64,000 nt of DNA from NCBI GenBank assembly GCA_964502005.1, contig CAZCUX010000019.1:1-64000 (forward strand). The letters are read 5' to 3'. The notes under the pieces were generated by a model. The model had not been told where the DNA came from and searched no databases. It worked only from the letters and a program-made list of their open reading frames with translations. Shown piece after piece: positions 8,754 through 17,313 of the stretch; the stretch's first letter is position 1; each line of letters opens with the position of its first letter. Source of the DNA: CAJWOS01 sp964502005 (lineage in GTDB: Bacteria; Myxococcota_A; UBA796; UBA2385). Position numbers and translations under genes: made by a program.

Positions 8754-10087
8754 CCGATAAGCACACCAGCGATAGTACCTGTCATAAACGCCGCAATAGA
8801 ACCCGCAATCATGGCACGAAAGGCGAGGTCTGCTAGGTCGCCCATCCGGCTTGGTGCCAAGCCGCCGATGCCACCAAGCTGAATGCCAATGCTCGCGAAG
8901 TTGGCGAAGCCGCACAAGGCGTAGCTCGCGATGATTGAAGAGCGTTCGGAGATAATGGGCGTTTCCGAGGCGACCATCGCACCAAGATTGATATAAGCGA
9001 CGAACTCGGTCAGCACCAACTTTTGCCCAAGGAGCGTACCCACTGCGCCCGCCTCCGACCAAGGAACGCCCATCACGAACGCAATCGGTGCGAATACCCA
9101 ACCGAGAATCATCGAAAGGCTCAAGGGGACATCCCCCGGAATCGGAATGAGCGCGAGACCAAAGTCGACCATCGCGATGAGCGCCACAAATGCGATGAGC
9201 ATCCCGGCCACATTCAACGCGAGACGCGTGCCTTCCGCGGCACCGTTTGCCGCCGCTTCGAGAAGGTTTCGCGCAGTTTTCGGAACCTCCATCTCCAAAG
9301 CCCCGAGAGTGACGGGAGTGCCGTCCTCTGGCACCATCACCTTCGAAATAGCGAGCGCCGCGGGCGCGGACATGATGGAGGCAGTGACGAGGTGCCCCGC
9401 GATGCCAGGAATGTCCTTCAAAAAGCCCACATAGGCGGCCATCACGCCACCCGCAACGGTAGCGAAGCCCCCGGTCATGACCGCATGGAGCTCAGAGCGC
9501 GTCATCTTTTCGATAAAGGGACGAACGACGAGAGGGGCTTCGGTTTGCCCCACAAAAATATTCGCGGCTGCCGAGAGGCTCTCCGCACCCGAAGTGCCCA
9601 TCGTTCGCTGCATGACCCAAGCAACGCCATACACCAACTTCTGCATGACGCCGATGTGGTAAAGAATACTCATCAGCGACGAAAAGAAGACGATGGTCGG
9701 CAAAATCCAAAATGCAAAGGTTTTTGCTGGCGGAGACACCCGACCGATGAACAGCTCTTCGTGCCCGTCCGCCATCTTTACCTGATGGGGCTCAATCGAG
9801 CCAAAGATGAACGCGGCCCCTTTTTCGGAAAAGCCAATCAGTTCTTTCACGCCGCCGTCGACGACTGTGAAGAAAAACTGAGACAACGTGGGGCTCAACA
9901 CCACCACGCCGAAGAGGAGTTGGAGGACCACGCCCCACCCGACGGGCTTCCACGAGATCGCGCGTCGGTTGGTGCTCATCAACCATGCAAGGAAGATGAG
10001 TACCGGGATCCCGATAAGCGAGATTCCACGGTCCAGGAGGGTGGTTTCGGAGGCGACAAAAACAGCGACAGGCAACATGCGCGGCAT
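8750..10087 (-). CDS. CNT-family (NupC-like) nucleoside transporter
   Basis: This is a concentrative nucleoside transporter of the inner membrane, probably H+ or Na+ coupled. The product has about 445 residues and multiple membrane helices. It contains the family hallmark GQTEAPLVVRPFIEKMTRSE, followed by MTGGFATVAGGVMAAYV, and a later SYALCGFANFASIGIQLGG segment, all diagnostic of the CNT core and gate domains. Start choice is between the ATG at 10087 and one three codons further in; neither has a strong Shine-Dalgarno. The stop overlaps the start of the GT-C protein gene. It diverges from pdhA across a 129-base gap. The exact substrate cannot be told from sequence. Confidence 0.92.
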   Translation of the reverse strand: MPRMLPVAVFVASETTLLDRGISLIGIPVLIFLAWLMSTNRRAISWKPVGWGVVLQLLFGVVVLSPTLSQFFFTVVDGGVKELIGFSEKGAAFIFGSIEPHQVKMADGHEELFIGRVSPPAKTFAFWILPTIVFFSSLMSILYHIGVMQKLVYGVAWVMQRTMGTSGAESLSAAANIFVGQTEAPLVVRPFIEKMTRSELHAVMTGGFATVAGGVMAAYVGFLKDIPGIAGHLVTASIMSAPAALAISKVMVPEDGTPVTLGALEMEVPKTARNLLEAAANGAAEGTRLALNVAGMLIAFVALIAMVDFGLALIPIPGDVPLSLSMILGWVFAPIAFVMGVPWSEAGAVGTLLGQKLVLTEFVAYINLGAMVASETPIISERSSIIASYALCGFANFASIGIQLGGIGGLAPSRMGDLADLAFRAMIAGSIAAFMTGTIAGVLIG

Positions 10088-10216
10088 TGGAACACATCGT
10101 GCGCGTTCGATCCACCCGGAATCGACCAAACACCGAAGGACCCCTTCGAAATTCCGCCGCGCCGCGTAGGCCGGGTTAGGGTCGTCAGCCTATCGACACG
10201 CGCTCTCGGAGACCGC

Positions 10217-11353
10217 ATGACTGCTCCGTCCCAAACCTCCTCCCACCCGCCTCTGCCGTCGCGGAGCAGCCTCCCGGACCTCACCGGCGAAGAGCTGTTG
10301 GGCCTCTACCGGGAAATGTTGCTGGTCCGTCGTTTCGAAGAAATGGCTGCCAAGGCATACACCCAGCGGAAGATTCTCGGCTTTTGCCACCTGTATATCG
10401 GTCAGGAGTCCGTCGCCGTTGGCGCAGCAGCCGCTACCGGCGACGACTACTGGATTTCTGCGTACCGGGAACATGGTCACGCCTTGGCCAAGGGCGTCTC
10501 CCCCAACGCAATCATGGCCGAAATGTTTGGCAAAGAAACCGGAACCTCCCACGGCCTCGGCGGCTCGATGCACATCTTCGATTCGCCAAATCGTTTTTTG
10601 GGCGGATACGGAATTGTCGGCGGTCACGTCCCGTTGGCCAACGGCGTCGCATGGGCCATCCGCACCCGGCAAGAAAATCGCGTTTGCGTCTGCTTTTTTG
10701 GCGACGGCGCTGCCAATCAGGGTGCGTTCTTCGAGGCCCTCTGCTTGGCCCAGCTGTATAAGCTGCCGGTCATCTTCATCTGCGAAAACAACTTCTACGC
10801 CATGGGCACGGCACTTCACCGCCAGTCCGCGCTCACCGACATGAGCCTTCGCGCATCGGGCGTCGGCATGGCGCGAGACCACTTCGAAGGTTTCGACGTG
10901 GAGACGGTTCGGGAACGCGTGGCACGCGCCGCAGACTACGCGCGCGCTGGAAACGGCCCCGTATTGCTCGAAGTGGTCACCTACCGATACCGCGGGCACT
11001 CGATGTCTGACCCCGCAAAATATCGGCCCGAAGGCGAGCTGGACCAACACAAAGAGTCCGACCCCCTCAAGCTCACCTACCGTCGGTTGACCGAAGATTT
11101 CGGCATCGACCCGGCGCGGATTGACGCGCTCAAGGACTCCGTAGAAGCGCAGTGCGCAGAGTCGGTGCGGTTTGCGGAAGAGAGCCCCCTTCCCGACGAA
11201 GGCAACCTCTACAAGTACATTTACGCACCACAGGTCACCCCGATGACCGTCGGCGCGGATGCACCGTCGTTCCATTATGAGAGTGCCGGCGAGATTGCCG
11301 TCCCTCCGTTTGAACACCCCACCAGCGGCCCCAGTTCCGAAGGAGGCGCCTGA
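10217..11353 (+). CDS. pdhA: Pyruvate dehydrogenase E1 component, alpha subunit
   Basis: This is the thiamine-diphosphate-dependent E1 alpha subunit of the pyruvate dehydrogenase complex. It decarboxylates pyruvate and, with E1 beta, reductively acetylates the lipoyl group of E2. The ThDP motif runs from GDG (162-164) to NN (191-192). YIGQESVAVGAAAA, HGHALAKG and the RYRGHSMSDP loop (257-266) are typical. The product has 378 residues. I use the ATG at 10217; the open frame extends far upstream, but that part is a shadow of the divergent transporter. The stop overlaps the ATG of pdhB (TGATG), so the subunits are translationally coupled. A branched-chain or acetoin E1 is a less likely alternative. 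Confidence 0.93.
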   Translation: MTAPSQTSSHPPLPSRSSLPDLTGEELLGLYREMLLVRRFEEMAAKAYTQRKILGFCHLYIGQESVAVGAAAATGDDYWISAYREHGHALAKGVSPNAIMAEMFGKETGTSHGLGGSMHIFDSPNRFLGGYGIVGGHVPLANGVAWAIRTRQENRVCVCFFGDGAANQGAFFEALCLAQLYKLPVIFICENNFYAMGTALHRQSALTDMSLRASGVGMARDHFEGFDVETVRERVARAADYARAGNGPVLLEVVTYRYRGHSMSDPAKYRPEGELDQHKESDPLKLTYRRLTEDFGIDPARIDALKDSVEAQCAESVRFAEESPLPDEGNLYKYIYAPQVTPMTVGADAPSFHYESAGEIAVPPFEHPTSGPSSEGGA

Positions 11354-12333
11354 TGGCGAAGCTCCAGATTCGCGAGGCGCTCAAGCGCGCAATGGTCGAG
11401 GAAATGCGTCGCGACGACCGCATTTTCCTCATGGGCGAGGAAGTGGCGCACTACAACGGCGCCTACAAGGTCAGCAAGGACATGCTGGAGGAGTTCGGCC
11501 CGTCGCGGGTGGTCGACACCCCCATTAGCGAGGGTGGCTTCGCCGGCCTCGGAATCGGTGCCGCAATGGTGGGAATGCGCCCCATCATTGAGTTTATGAC
11601 CTGGAACTTCTCGCTTGTCGCGTATGACCAAGTCATCAACAGTGCCGCCAAAATCTACCAGATGAGCGGTGGACAATACTCCGTGCCTATCGTGTTTCGC
11701 GGCCCGAATGGCGCAGCGGAGAACCTCGGCTCTCAGCACTCCACTAGCGTTGACAGTATCTACGCCCACTTTCCTGGCTTGAAAGTGGTGACCTACGCCG
11801 ATGCACACGACGCCTACGGCCTGCTCAAAGCCGCCATTCGCGACGACAACCCCGTCTGTTTCCTCGAAAGCGAGCTGACCTACGGCGTAAAGGGTGAAGT
11901 CCCCGACGAGGAGTTCATCATTCCGCTTGGCAAGGCAAACGTTCGGAGAACCGGTCGCGACCTCACCCTCGTCACATGGGGCAAGCAGGTTCTCAACCTA
12001 GAGCCCATTGTCGCACAGTTCGAGAAAGAGGGCGTGGACATCGAGTTCATCGACCTCCGCAGCCTCCGCCCTCTCGACCACGAGACGCTATTTGGCAGTG
12101 TCGCCAAGACAGGCCGCTGTGTCGTCGTCCATGAAGGCCACCTGTTCGCGGGTGTCGGGGCGGAAATCACCGCGCGGATTCAAGAGGCGTGCTTCGATTA
12201 CCTCCGCGCGCCCGTGCTGCGGGTCACCAACCGCGACATTCCCCAGCCGTATGCCTCCAACCTCGAAAAGCTCGTGATGCCGTCCACCGACCGGGTGGTC
12301 GCGGCAATCCAGCGCACGCTTGGGAGGGCCTGA
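11353..12333 (+). CDS. pdhB: Pyruvate dehydrogenase E1 component, beta subunit
   Basis: This is the E1 beta subunit of the 2-oxo acid dehydrogenase complex and forms the heterotetrameric E1 with the upstream alpha subunit. The 326-residue protein matches the family length and shows MGEEVAHYNGAYKVSKDM, DTPISEGGFAGLGIGAAMVG and EFMTWNFSLVAYDQVINSAA in the pyrimidine-binding domain, plus GKANVRRTGRDLTLVTWG and FIDLRSLRPLD in the C-terminal transketolase domain. The ATG overlaps the pdhA stop and the stop overlaps the pdhC ATG, so the genes form a tight operon. Identification is secure; substrate preference for pyruvate is inferred from the E1/E2 set. Confidence 0.95.
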   Translation: MAKLQIREALKRAMVEEMRRDDRIFLMGEEVAHYNGAYKVSKDMLEEFGPSRVVDTPISEGGFAGLGIGAAMVGMRPIIEFMTWNFSLVAYDQVINSAAKIYQMSGGQYSVPIVFRGPNGAAENLGSQHSTSVDSIYAHFPGLKVVTYADAHDAYGLLKAAIRDDNPVCFLESELTYGVKGEVPDEEFIIPLGKANVRRTGRDLTLVTWGKQVLNLEPIVAQFEKEGVDIEFIDLRSLRPLDHETLFGSVAKTGRCVVVHEGHLFAGVGAEITARIQEACFDYLRAPVLRVTNRDIPQPYASNLEKLVMPSTDRVVAAIQRTLGRA

Positions 12334-13670
12334 TGGCCGAAATTTTCGTGATGCCCCAGGCATCGCCTACCATGGAAGTAGGCACGTTGATTTCGTGGCG
12401 CAAAGCCGAAGGCGACCGCCTGAATCCCCAGGACGTCCTGGCGGAAGTCGAAACGGACAAAGCGACCACCGAAATCGAAGTCTTCGACGAAGGCTATTTG
12501 TTGAAGCTCCTCATCACCGAGGGAACAGAAGTGCCTGCAGGTGCGCCGATTGCCATCATTGGCCGGCAACCCGGTGAAGACATTTCTGCGCTGCTGGCCT
12601 CCGCCCAAAACGCACCCGCAGCGCCCAAGGCAGCCCCCGCAGCGGAGCCCGCCGCGCCAACACCCGAGCCGAAGGCCGCGCCGACACCGGCTCCGGTCGC
12701 AGCTCCGGCACCTTCGCTTCACGCGGGCATCACTGCGTTTACGTGGAGAGGGCAATCCCTCCCGGACGCCATCATGGAGATGCCTGCGGACTTCGTGGTC
12801 GCGCTTGAGGCCGAAATCGACGGCAATCGGCCGGTTCGCGCAGCGCCCGCCGCCCGGAAAGCGGCGCGGGAGCTTGGCGTCAATCTGCAGGGCGTCGCAG
12901 GAACGGGGCCCCGTGGCCGAATTTTGCGAGAAGACGTAGAAAAGGCCGGCAGTCGACCTGCGGCGATAGCTGCGGCACCGACGGTCGCCGGTCCTGCGGA
13001 CGAAGTGATTCGCAACTCGCAAATGCGGAAGACCATCGCCCGCCGCCTCAAGTCCGTGTGGGTCGACGCGCCGGTGTTCTACCTCACCGCCGTCTTCGAA
13101 TGCGATGCCCTCGTCTCTTTCCGCGACCAATTGAAGGCCGGTGGACTGAAGGTGTCGTACAACGACCTTGTCGTCAAGGCATGCGCCAAGGCCCTCAAGG
13201 ACGTTCCAGCGGTCAACGCATCGTGGGGCGAGGAAGCCATCACGCGCCATGGTGCCGTACACATCGGCATGGCCGTTGCCTTGCCCGACGGCCTCATCAC
13301 GCCCGTTCTCCGAAACGCAGACCAGAAGGGACTCTCGGCCATTTCCGCCGAGACACGCGACCTCGCGGTGCGCGCCCGTGACCGCAAGCTGGCCCCGGAA
13401 GAGTACCAAGGCAGTACCTTCACGATTTCCAACCTGGGAATGATGGGCATCGAGCAGTTCACGGCGATTCTCAATCCGCCCGAAGCGATGATTCTGGCGG
13501 TGGGGAGCATGCAGCAGGAGCCTGTCGTCCGCAATGGCCAGCTGACCGTCGGCCACCGCATGCGCGTGACGCTCACCTGCGACCACCGCGTCGTCGATGG
13601 AGCCCTCGGCGCCGAGTTTTTGCAGGCCGTTCGTCGGTACTTGGAGAATCCGGCGCTCCTCGCTGGATGA
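12333..13670 (+). CDS. pdhC: Dihydrolipoamide acetyltransferase (E2) of pyruvate dehydrogenase
   Basis: This is the E2 core subunit, which carries the swinging lipoyl arm and transfers acetyl groups to CoA. The 445-residue protein has one N-terminal lipoyl domain with the modified lysine in ETDKATTE (Lys43) and an Ala/Pro-rich flexible linker (about 92-127). The peripheral-subunit-binding domain lies at 168-204 (ARKAARELGV, GTGPRGRILREDV), and the catalytic domain ends in DHRVVDG (417-423) with active-site His418. The ATG overlaps the pdhB stop. No dihydrolipoamide dehydrogenase (E3) gene follows; the next gene is a glycosyltransferase, so E3 must be encoded elsewhere. Single-lipoyl E2 proteins are common in this operon type. 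Confidence 0.95.
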   Translation: MAEIFVMPQASPTMEVGTLISWRKAEGDRLNPQDVLAEVETDKATTEIEVFDEGYLLKLLITEGTEVPAGAPIAIIGRQPGEDISALLASAQNAPAAPKAAPAAEPAAPTPEPKAAPTPAPVAAPAPSLHAGITAFTWRGQSLPDAIMEMPADFVVALEAEIDGNRPVRAAPAARKAARELGVNLQGVAGTGPRGRILREDVEKAGSRPAAIAAAPTVAGPADEVIRNSQMRKTIARRLKSVWVDAPVFYLTAVFECDALVSFRDQLKAGGLKVSYNDLVVKACAKALKDVPAVNASWGEEAITRHGAVHIGMAVALPDGLITPVLRNADQKGLSAISAETRDLAVRARDRKLAPEEYQGSTFTISNLGMMGIEQFTAILNPPEAMILAVGSMQQEPVVRNGQLTVGHRMRVTLTCDHRVVDGALGAEFLQAVRRYLENPALLAG

Positions 13671-13673
13671 CCG

Positions 13674-14765
13674 GTGTCCGTGCGAATTGCGGTCGTTTGT
13701 AGCGCCCATGGATTTGGCCATCTGACGCGTCAGTTGGCCATTTTCCAAGAGCTGCGCCGGCACGGGGTCGAGCCTGTCTTTCTGACGACTGCTCCTGCGT
13801 CTGTCATCGAAGAGTGGCTGCCAGGCGCAGTGGTCGTGTATTGGCGGGCCGATGTGGGCATTCTACAATCCGACAGCCTGACCGAAGACCACGCAGCCAC
13901 CGACGAAGCGCTGTCCCAAGTGTGTCACGACGACGCCATCGACGCCCTCGCGGCAACGTTGCGCGACCTGGCGCCTGCGCTTGTGGTCGCAGATTGTCCG
14001 CCGACCGCGCTCGAAGCAGCACGACGCGCCGGAATCCCCGCCATCGCCATCGGCAACTTTACTTGGCCGTGGATTTACCGGAACACCCCCCGCTTGGCCC
14101 ACCACGCGGCGCGCCTCGAAGCCTGGCAGTCCCCTCACCCCGCGATTTCTTTGTGGCCTGGGCCGGGCATGATGGGCTTTGCGTCGGTCACCTCCGTGGG
14201 CCTCGTGGGGCGGCACTACGCCCAACCTCGGGTGCCCGGTACGGTGCTCGTGAGCTTTGGCGGCCTCGGCCTTGGAGACCTTGCGGCGCGATTGCCGGAA
14301 CTTCCCGGCGTGACGTGGTGGCTCGCACCGCCGATGCCTCCCTTGCCGCGACCGGACTGCGTGACAATAGACGGACTGCCGTACCCCGCCTTGGTTTCCG
14401 CATGCGACGTCGTGCTCACCAAACCGGGCTACGGCATCTTCGCCGAAGCAGCCCTCGCCGGCACGCCCCTGGTTTGGCTTCCGCGCGGCGCGTTCCCCGA
14501 GGCGCCTTACCTCGTCGCCGAGCTCGAGCGACGGGGCGACCGCTGTGCAGCCGTTTCCGACGTAGGGTCGCCAGCATCATGGCGGGAGACCATCGCGCAG
14601 GCCGTGACCGCACGGCGGCAAGACCCGCGACCACCAAAGGTCGCTACTGACCAAAGCGCCGTGGTGGCGGACCTTCTCCTTCGTCGTCTACGGGAGACAT
14701 CGGGCCATCGCTCGCGTTCTGCCCACAAGCCCGTGACTCCCACGCCGCCTCCGCTTCGTCGGTGA
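13674..14765 (+). CDS. GT-B fold glycosyltransferase-like protein
   Basis: This 363-residue protein starts with a Rossmann strand and glycine loop (VRIAVVCSAHGFGHLTRQL), as in MurG-like and glycosyl-28 transferases. The C-terminal half contains LVSFGGLGLGDL and DVVLTKPGYGIFAEAALAGTPLVWLPR, which resembles the nucleotide-sugar-binding half of GT-B enzymes. I use the GTG at 13674, three bases after the pdhC stop. It is likely cotranscribed with the PDH genes, though no functional link is evident. The last 122 bases overlap a convergent gene on the other strand, where the Arg/Pro-rich tail may be dispensable. Donor, acceptor and pathway are unknown. Confidence 0.75.
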   Translation: MSVRIAVVCSAHGFGHLTRQLAIFQELRRHGVEPVFLTTAPASVIEEWLPGAVVVYWRADVGILQSDSLTEDHAATDEALSQVCHDDAIDALAATLRDLAPALVVADCPPTALEAARRAGIPAIAIGNFTWPWIYRNTPRLAHHAARLEAWQSPHPAISLWPGPGMMGFASVTSVGLVGRHYAQPRVPGTVLVSFGGLGLGDLAARLPELPGVTWWLAPPMPPLPRPDCVTIDGLPYPALVSACDVVLTKPGYGIFAEAALAGTPLVWLPRGAFPEAPYLVAELERRGDRCAAVSDVGSPASWRETIAQAVTARRQDPRPPKVATDQSAVVADLLLRRLRETSGHRSRSAHKPVTPTPPPLRR

Positions 14766-15432
14766 GGGGCCCCCGACGCCACTTTGGCACACCACGAAAG
14801 CGCACCCGTTCTCCACGCGCGGTGGAGCACAGACGGGAACGGTCGAGGCGCGCGGCGGCTTCAAGCTGTTCTTGCACGTAGCGCTGCAACGCGGATTCAC
14901 ACGGCGCTTGGCTGCGAAGGCCCGCGCACCGTCGCTCGTCGATAGGGAGATTTGCTTCCGGTTGCTCCGTCCAGCGAATTCGCCAGAACTGAAACGCGAC
15001 ATCGGGAAGCGCGTCAATACCCCGAAAGAGCGCAATCTGTCGCTCTGCTTCGGCATCTTCGCTCGACACCGATGCCTCCACCGCGTCTTGCAGCAAGTGC
15101 CATGCACAGTGGCGTCGAAACCGCGACTGCACACAAATCGTCAATGCTTCAGAAGTACTCCCCGCAGCCCCCAAGCGCTCGGCCAACAAGAAGGTACACT
15201 CGTCCTTCCATACGGGGGAATCCACATGGTCGCATGCCGCTTCGTCCCTTCGGTCAAACCGCTCGGTAATGGTGACCGCGCAATCGCTGCGGGTGGCCGG
15301 TGACCGAATCTGCGAACAAACATTTCTCGCAATCTCGAACGATTCTGCTGTGACGACCGCGCGATGGTACAACACCGCATCCGATGGCGGTGCAGCACAC
15401 GCTATCGTCGCCAACAGCAGCCAGTGACGCAT
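14644..15432 (-). CDS. Hypothetical exported protein
   Basis: This 262-residue protein of unknown family begins with a short signal-like segment (MRHWLLLATIACAAPPSDA), which could be cleaved after Ala or, less likely, act as a lipoprotein signal. The mature part is rich in Arg, Glu and Cys, with about a dozen cysteines, and is predicted helical. That hints at disulfides in the periplasm, but I cannot assign a fold. The ATG at 15430-15432 overlaps the stop of the flavin reductase gene (TGATG), so it is translated from the same message. Its 3' end overlaps the convergent glycosyltransferase gene by 122 bases. Confidence 0.6.
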   Translation of the reverse strand: MRHWLLLATIACAAPPSDAVLYHRAVVTAESFEIARNVCSQIRSPATRSDCAVTITERFDRRDEAACDHVDSPVWKDECTFLLAERLGAAGSTSEALTICVQSRFRRHCAWHLLQDAVEASVSSEDAEAERQIALFRGIDALPDVAFQFWRIRWTEQPEANLPIDERRCAGLRSQAPCESALQRYVQEQLEAAARLDRSRLCSTARGERVRFRGVPKWRRGPLTDEAEAAWESRACGQNASDGPMSPVDDEGEGPPPRRFGQ

Positions 15433-16055
15433 CAATCGCGCGACCGGGACAACGGTTCCGTTGCTTGTTCTATCGTTTCACCCAAACCAGTATACGCGAT
15501 TCCCCCTAACCGTGCGAGAGGCTCAAGCGCGCGAACGTCGACCGTAACCTTGCTGTCATTCATCAATACAACGTCGTCATGAAGATGAAACCCCAAGATT
15601 TCGCCGATGACCAACGTAGTGGTCCCAATATCGATGTGCTGAAAGAGTCGACACTCCGCCGTCGCCAAGACACCTGCCGGAATCGGCGCGTCGACCCATG
15701 CCCCCTGCAAAGCAGTGAGGTCTGCCGCAACGAACTCGCTCTCTTCGGGCGGCAACGCAACGGCGGTCGCCGCCACTTGCGCCAAATGACGCACCGACGG
15801 GATGCTGACCGTGAAAACGTTCGTCTCCAGAATATTGTTCAACGTGTCTTTCCGAACGCCCTTTCCTTTTCCGGCAATCGAAATTGCCAATGTAGGGGGA
15901 GCCGACGAGACCCCCATAAAAAAGGAAAACGGCGCGATATTGTCAATTCCCGCGGCGGAGCGCGTGCCAACCCACGCAATCGGACGTGGAACCACCATCC
16001 CGATGAGCAAACGGTATAGCTCGGCTCCCGACAAGCCTTCGACATCGACCTTCAT
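15432..16055 (-). CDS. Flavin reductase family (FMN-binding split barrel) protein
   Basis: This 207-residue protein resembles the flavin-reductase-like FMN-binding domain. It begins with LYRLLIGMVVPRPIAWVGT, followed by NIAPFSFFMGVSSAPPTLAISI and KDTLNNILETNVFTVSI, the conserved blocks that surround the FMN in this split-barrel family. Members reduce flavins with NAD(P)H or have uncharacterised FMN-dependent roles, so the partner is unknown. The gene reads towards the exported Cys-rich protein at 14644-15432 and overlaps it by one base. The start ATG at 16055 gives a family-typical N terminus. Confidence 0.88.
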   Translation of the reverse strand: MKVDVEGLSGAELYRLLIGMVVPRPIAWVGTRSAAGIDNIAPFSFFMGVSSAPPTLAISIAGKGKGVRKDTLNNILETNVFTVSIPSVRHLAQVAATAVALPPEESEFVAADLTALQGAWVDAPIPAGVLATAECRLFQHIDIGTTTLVIGEILGFHLHDDVVLMNDSKVTVDVRALEPLARLGGIAYTGLGETIEQATEPLSRSRD

Positions 16056-16086
16056 CTGTCCTCCGCATCCGGGTTATGACTCTCCC

Positions 16087-16455
16087 ATGATGTCCCACCC
16101 TCGTATCCTGCTTCTCGTCATTGGTATGTTGGCATGTGATGCCGACACCGCCGGACCTGCATCCCCGGAGAGCGCATCGGCACGCGCGGCAAACGAAGCC
16201 GAGCAGATTGCGGCCGAAGCCGACGCACTCGAAGCCGCTGCGCGGGAGTTGACCGCGGAGATGGATGGCGCGCGCCGTCGCGTGGATGCTGGAGAACGAA
16301 CGCTCGCCGAAGAAGCCGCCGCATTGCAGGCGCGAACAAAAGACATCGAACAGCGTCACAAGCTACTTCAGGAGCGAATTACAACGTGGGAAGCGAGCTT
16401 GCATACTGCGGCCCAAGACCCAACTTGGCCCCAGGAGCCCTTGCCGGGGCGATAG
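16087..16455 (+). CDS. Small coiled-coil lipoprotein
   Basis: This is a 122-residue predicted lipoprotein. A short hydrophobic signal (ILLLVIGMLAC) ends in a lipobox-like LAC at about residues 15-17. The mature protein is almost entirely Ala/Glu/Arg-rich heptads, a probable coiled coil, and ends in a Pro-rich tail. No specific family is recognised; similar small helical lipoproteins occur in many envelope contexts. Start is at the first of two adjacent ATGs (16087 or 16090). It diverges from the flavin reductase gene, leaving only 31 bases for promoters, and it is followed by a non-coding gap that holds an 8-bp inverted repeat. Confidence 0.65.
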   Translation: MMSHPRILLLVIGMLACDADTAGPASPESASARAANEAEQIAAEADALEAAARELTAEMDGARRRVDAGERTLAEEAAALQARTKDIEQRHKLLQERITTWEASLHTAAQDPTWPQEPLPGR

Positions 16456-16557
16456 CGCAGAAATAGCGAAACAGATACTACCCATCGTTTCCCAAAAAGA
16501 CAAGCATTCAACCTGCGCCATAAAACATCTTCAATAACGACAGATTGAAGACCCTGC

Positions 16558-16587
16558 GTGCCATTTGAACCACATTTTCAATGGCAC
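16558..16587. terminator. Inverted repeat between convergent genes, possible terminator
   Basis: A perfect 8-bp inverted repeat (GTGCCATT at 16558-16565 and AATGGCAC at 16580-16587) with a 14-base loop lies between the end of the small lipoprotein gene and the end of the convergent M28-like gene. The position suits a shared terminator, but there is no T tract and the loop is large, so the call is weak. Confidence 0.35.
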
Positions 16588-16623
16588 AAATTTGGGATAG
16601 AAACTTCCGCTCGATGAACGACC

Positions 16624-17313
16624 TTACGGGGGAGCGTTGACCAAGCCACGGATGATTCCGTCAAGACGCACAGCTTGGTCCCGAAGCGCGCGAAAGTCGA
16701 CACGTTCCGGCTTTTCATCCGTGGCCATCGGCTCTGTGTGGACCGAAAGGACAGACACGTTCGCACTGCTCCCCGGCGTCATCAACACACCGCCCGTGAT
16801 GTCCTCCAACTTGACGGGTGGACGGGCGACAAATGCGTCTCGGCCTGCTTCTCCACTCCACGCGCAAAATACCAGCGTGCGGTCCGGCGGAAGCGGCACA
16901 TCCCATGCTTTGGATAAGGAAACCAAGGTCGCAAGCCCCGCGCTCGACCCACCGGGATGTTCGACGTAGTCTTGCGCGGCCACCAACACGACGCCCTCCC
17001 CTGCGCCGTCCTTTCGACCGCACATCACCACAGGCTCCGTCTCGCCCCAGAAGCCCGGCCCATAAGCAGGTACGAGGTGCATCTGCCGCAATCGGTCTTC
17101 TAAACCTCGCCACGCACGCGATGACCGCGCCGTACCGGGCGCGCGCCCCTTTCGATTGTCCTCCACCAAAAAAACATCGCGCTGTAGGTCTTCCATAGAG
17201 ATCGCATCAGGCCCACCGCGCGGCACCTCTACGCCAACGGACTCCGCCTTGCACCCCACGAGGAGCAATGGTACCCACCAAATACGCAGGCGCGACGGTC
17301 TGGACCGGCTCAT
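16624..17313 (-). CDS. Lipoprotein resembling a degenerate M28 peptidase
   Basis: The 229-residue product starts with a signal peptide ending in a clear lipobox (WVPLLLVGC). The middle contains a block that follows the M28 metallopeptidase layout: strand, VVLVAAQDYVEHPGGSSAGL, then TLVFCAWSGEAGRDAF. In active M28 enzymes the first block carries the metal-binding His-x-Asp and the second a Glu-Glu pair. Here the HxD is AAQD and the pair is GEA, so metal binding is probably lost. The start ATG at 17311-17313 overlaps the stop of the epimerase gene. It is the third gene of the acyl-CoA dehydrogenase - epimerase run. The M28 resemblance is from motif spacing only. Confidence 0.55.
   Translation of the reverse strand: MSRSRPSRLRIWWVPLLLVGCKAESVGVEVPRGGPDAISMEDLQRDVFLVEDNRKGRAPGTARSSRAWRGLEDRLRQMHLVPAYGPGFWGETEPVVMCGRKDGAGEGVVLVAAQDYVEHPGGSSAGLATLVSLSKAWDVPLPPDRTLVFCAWSGEAGRDAFVARPPVKLEDITGGVLMTPGSSANVSVLSVHTEPMATDEKPERVDFRALRDQAVRLDGIIRGLVNAPP

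Noticed and set aside
10190..11317. 375-codon open frame on the minus strand across pdhA
   Set aside because: It lies entirely opposite a strongly conserved E1 alpha gene, has no ribosome binding site, and its translation shows no domain. Long antisense frames are expected in GC-rich coding DNA.
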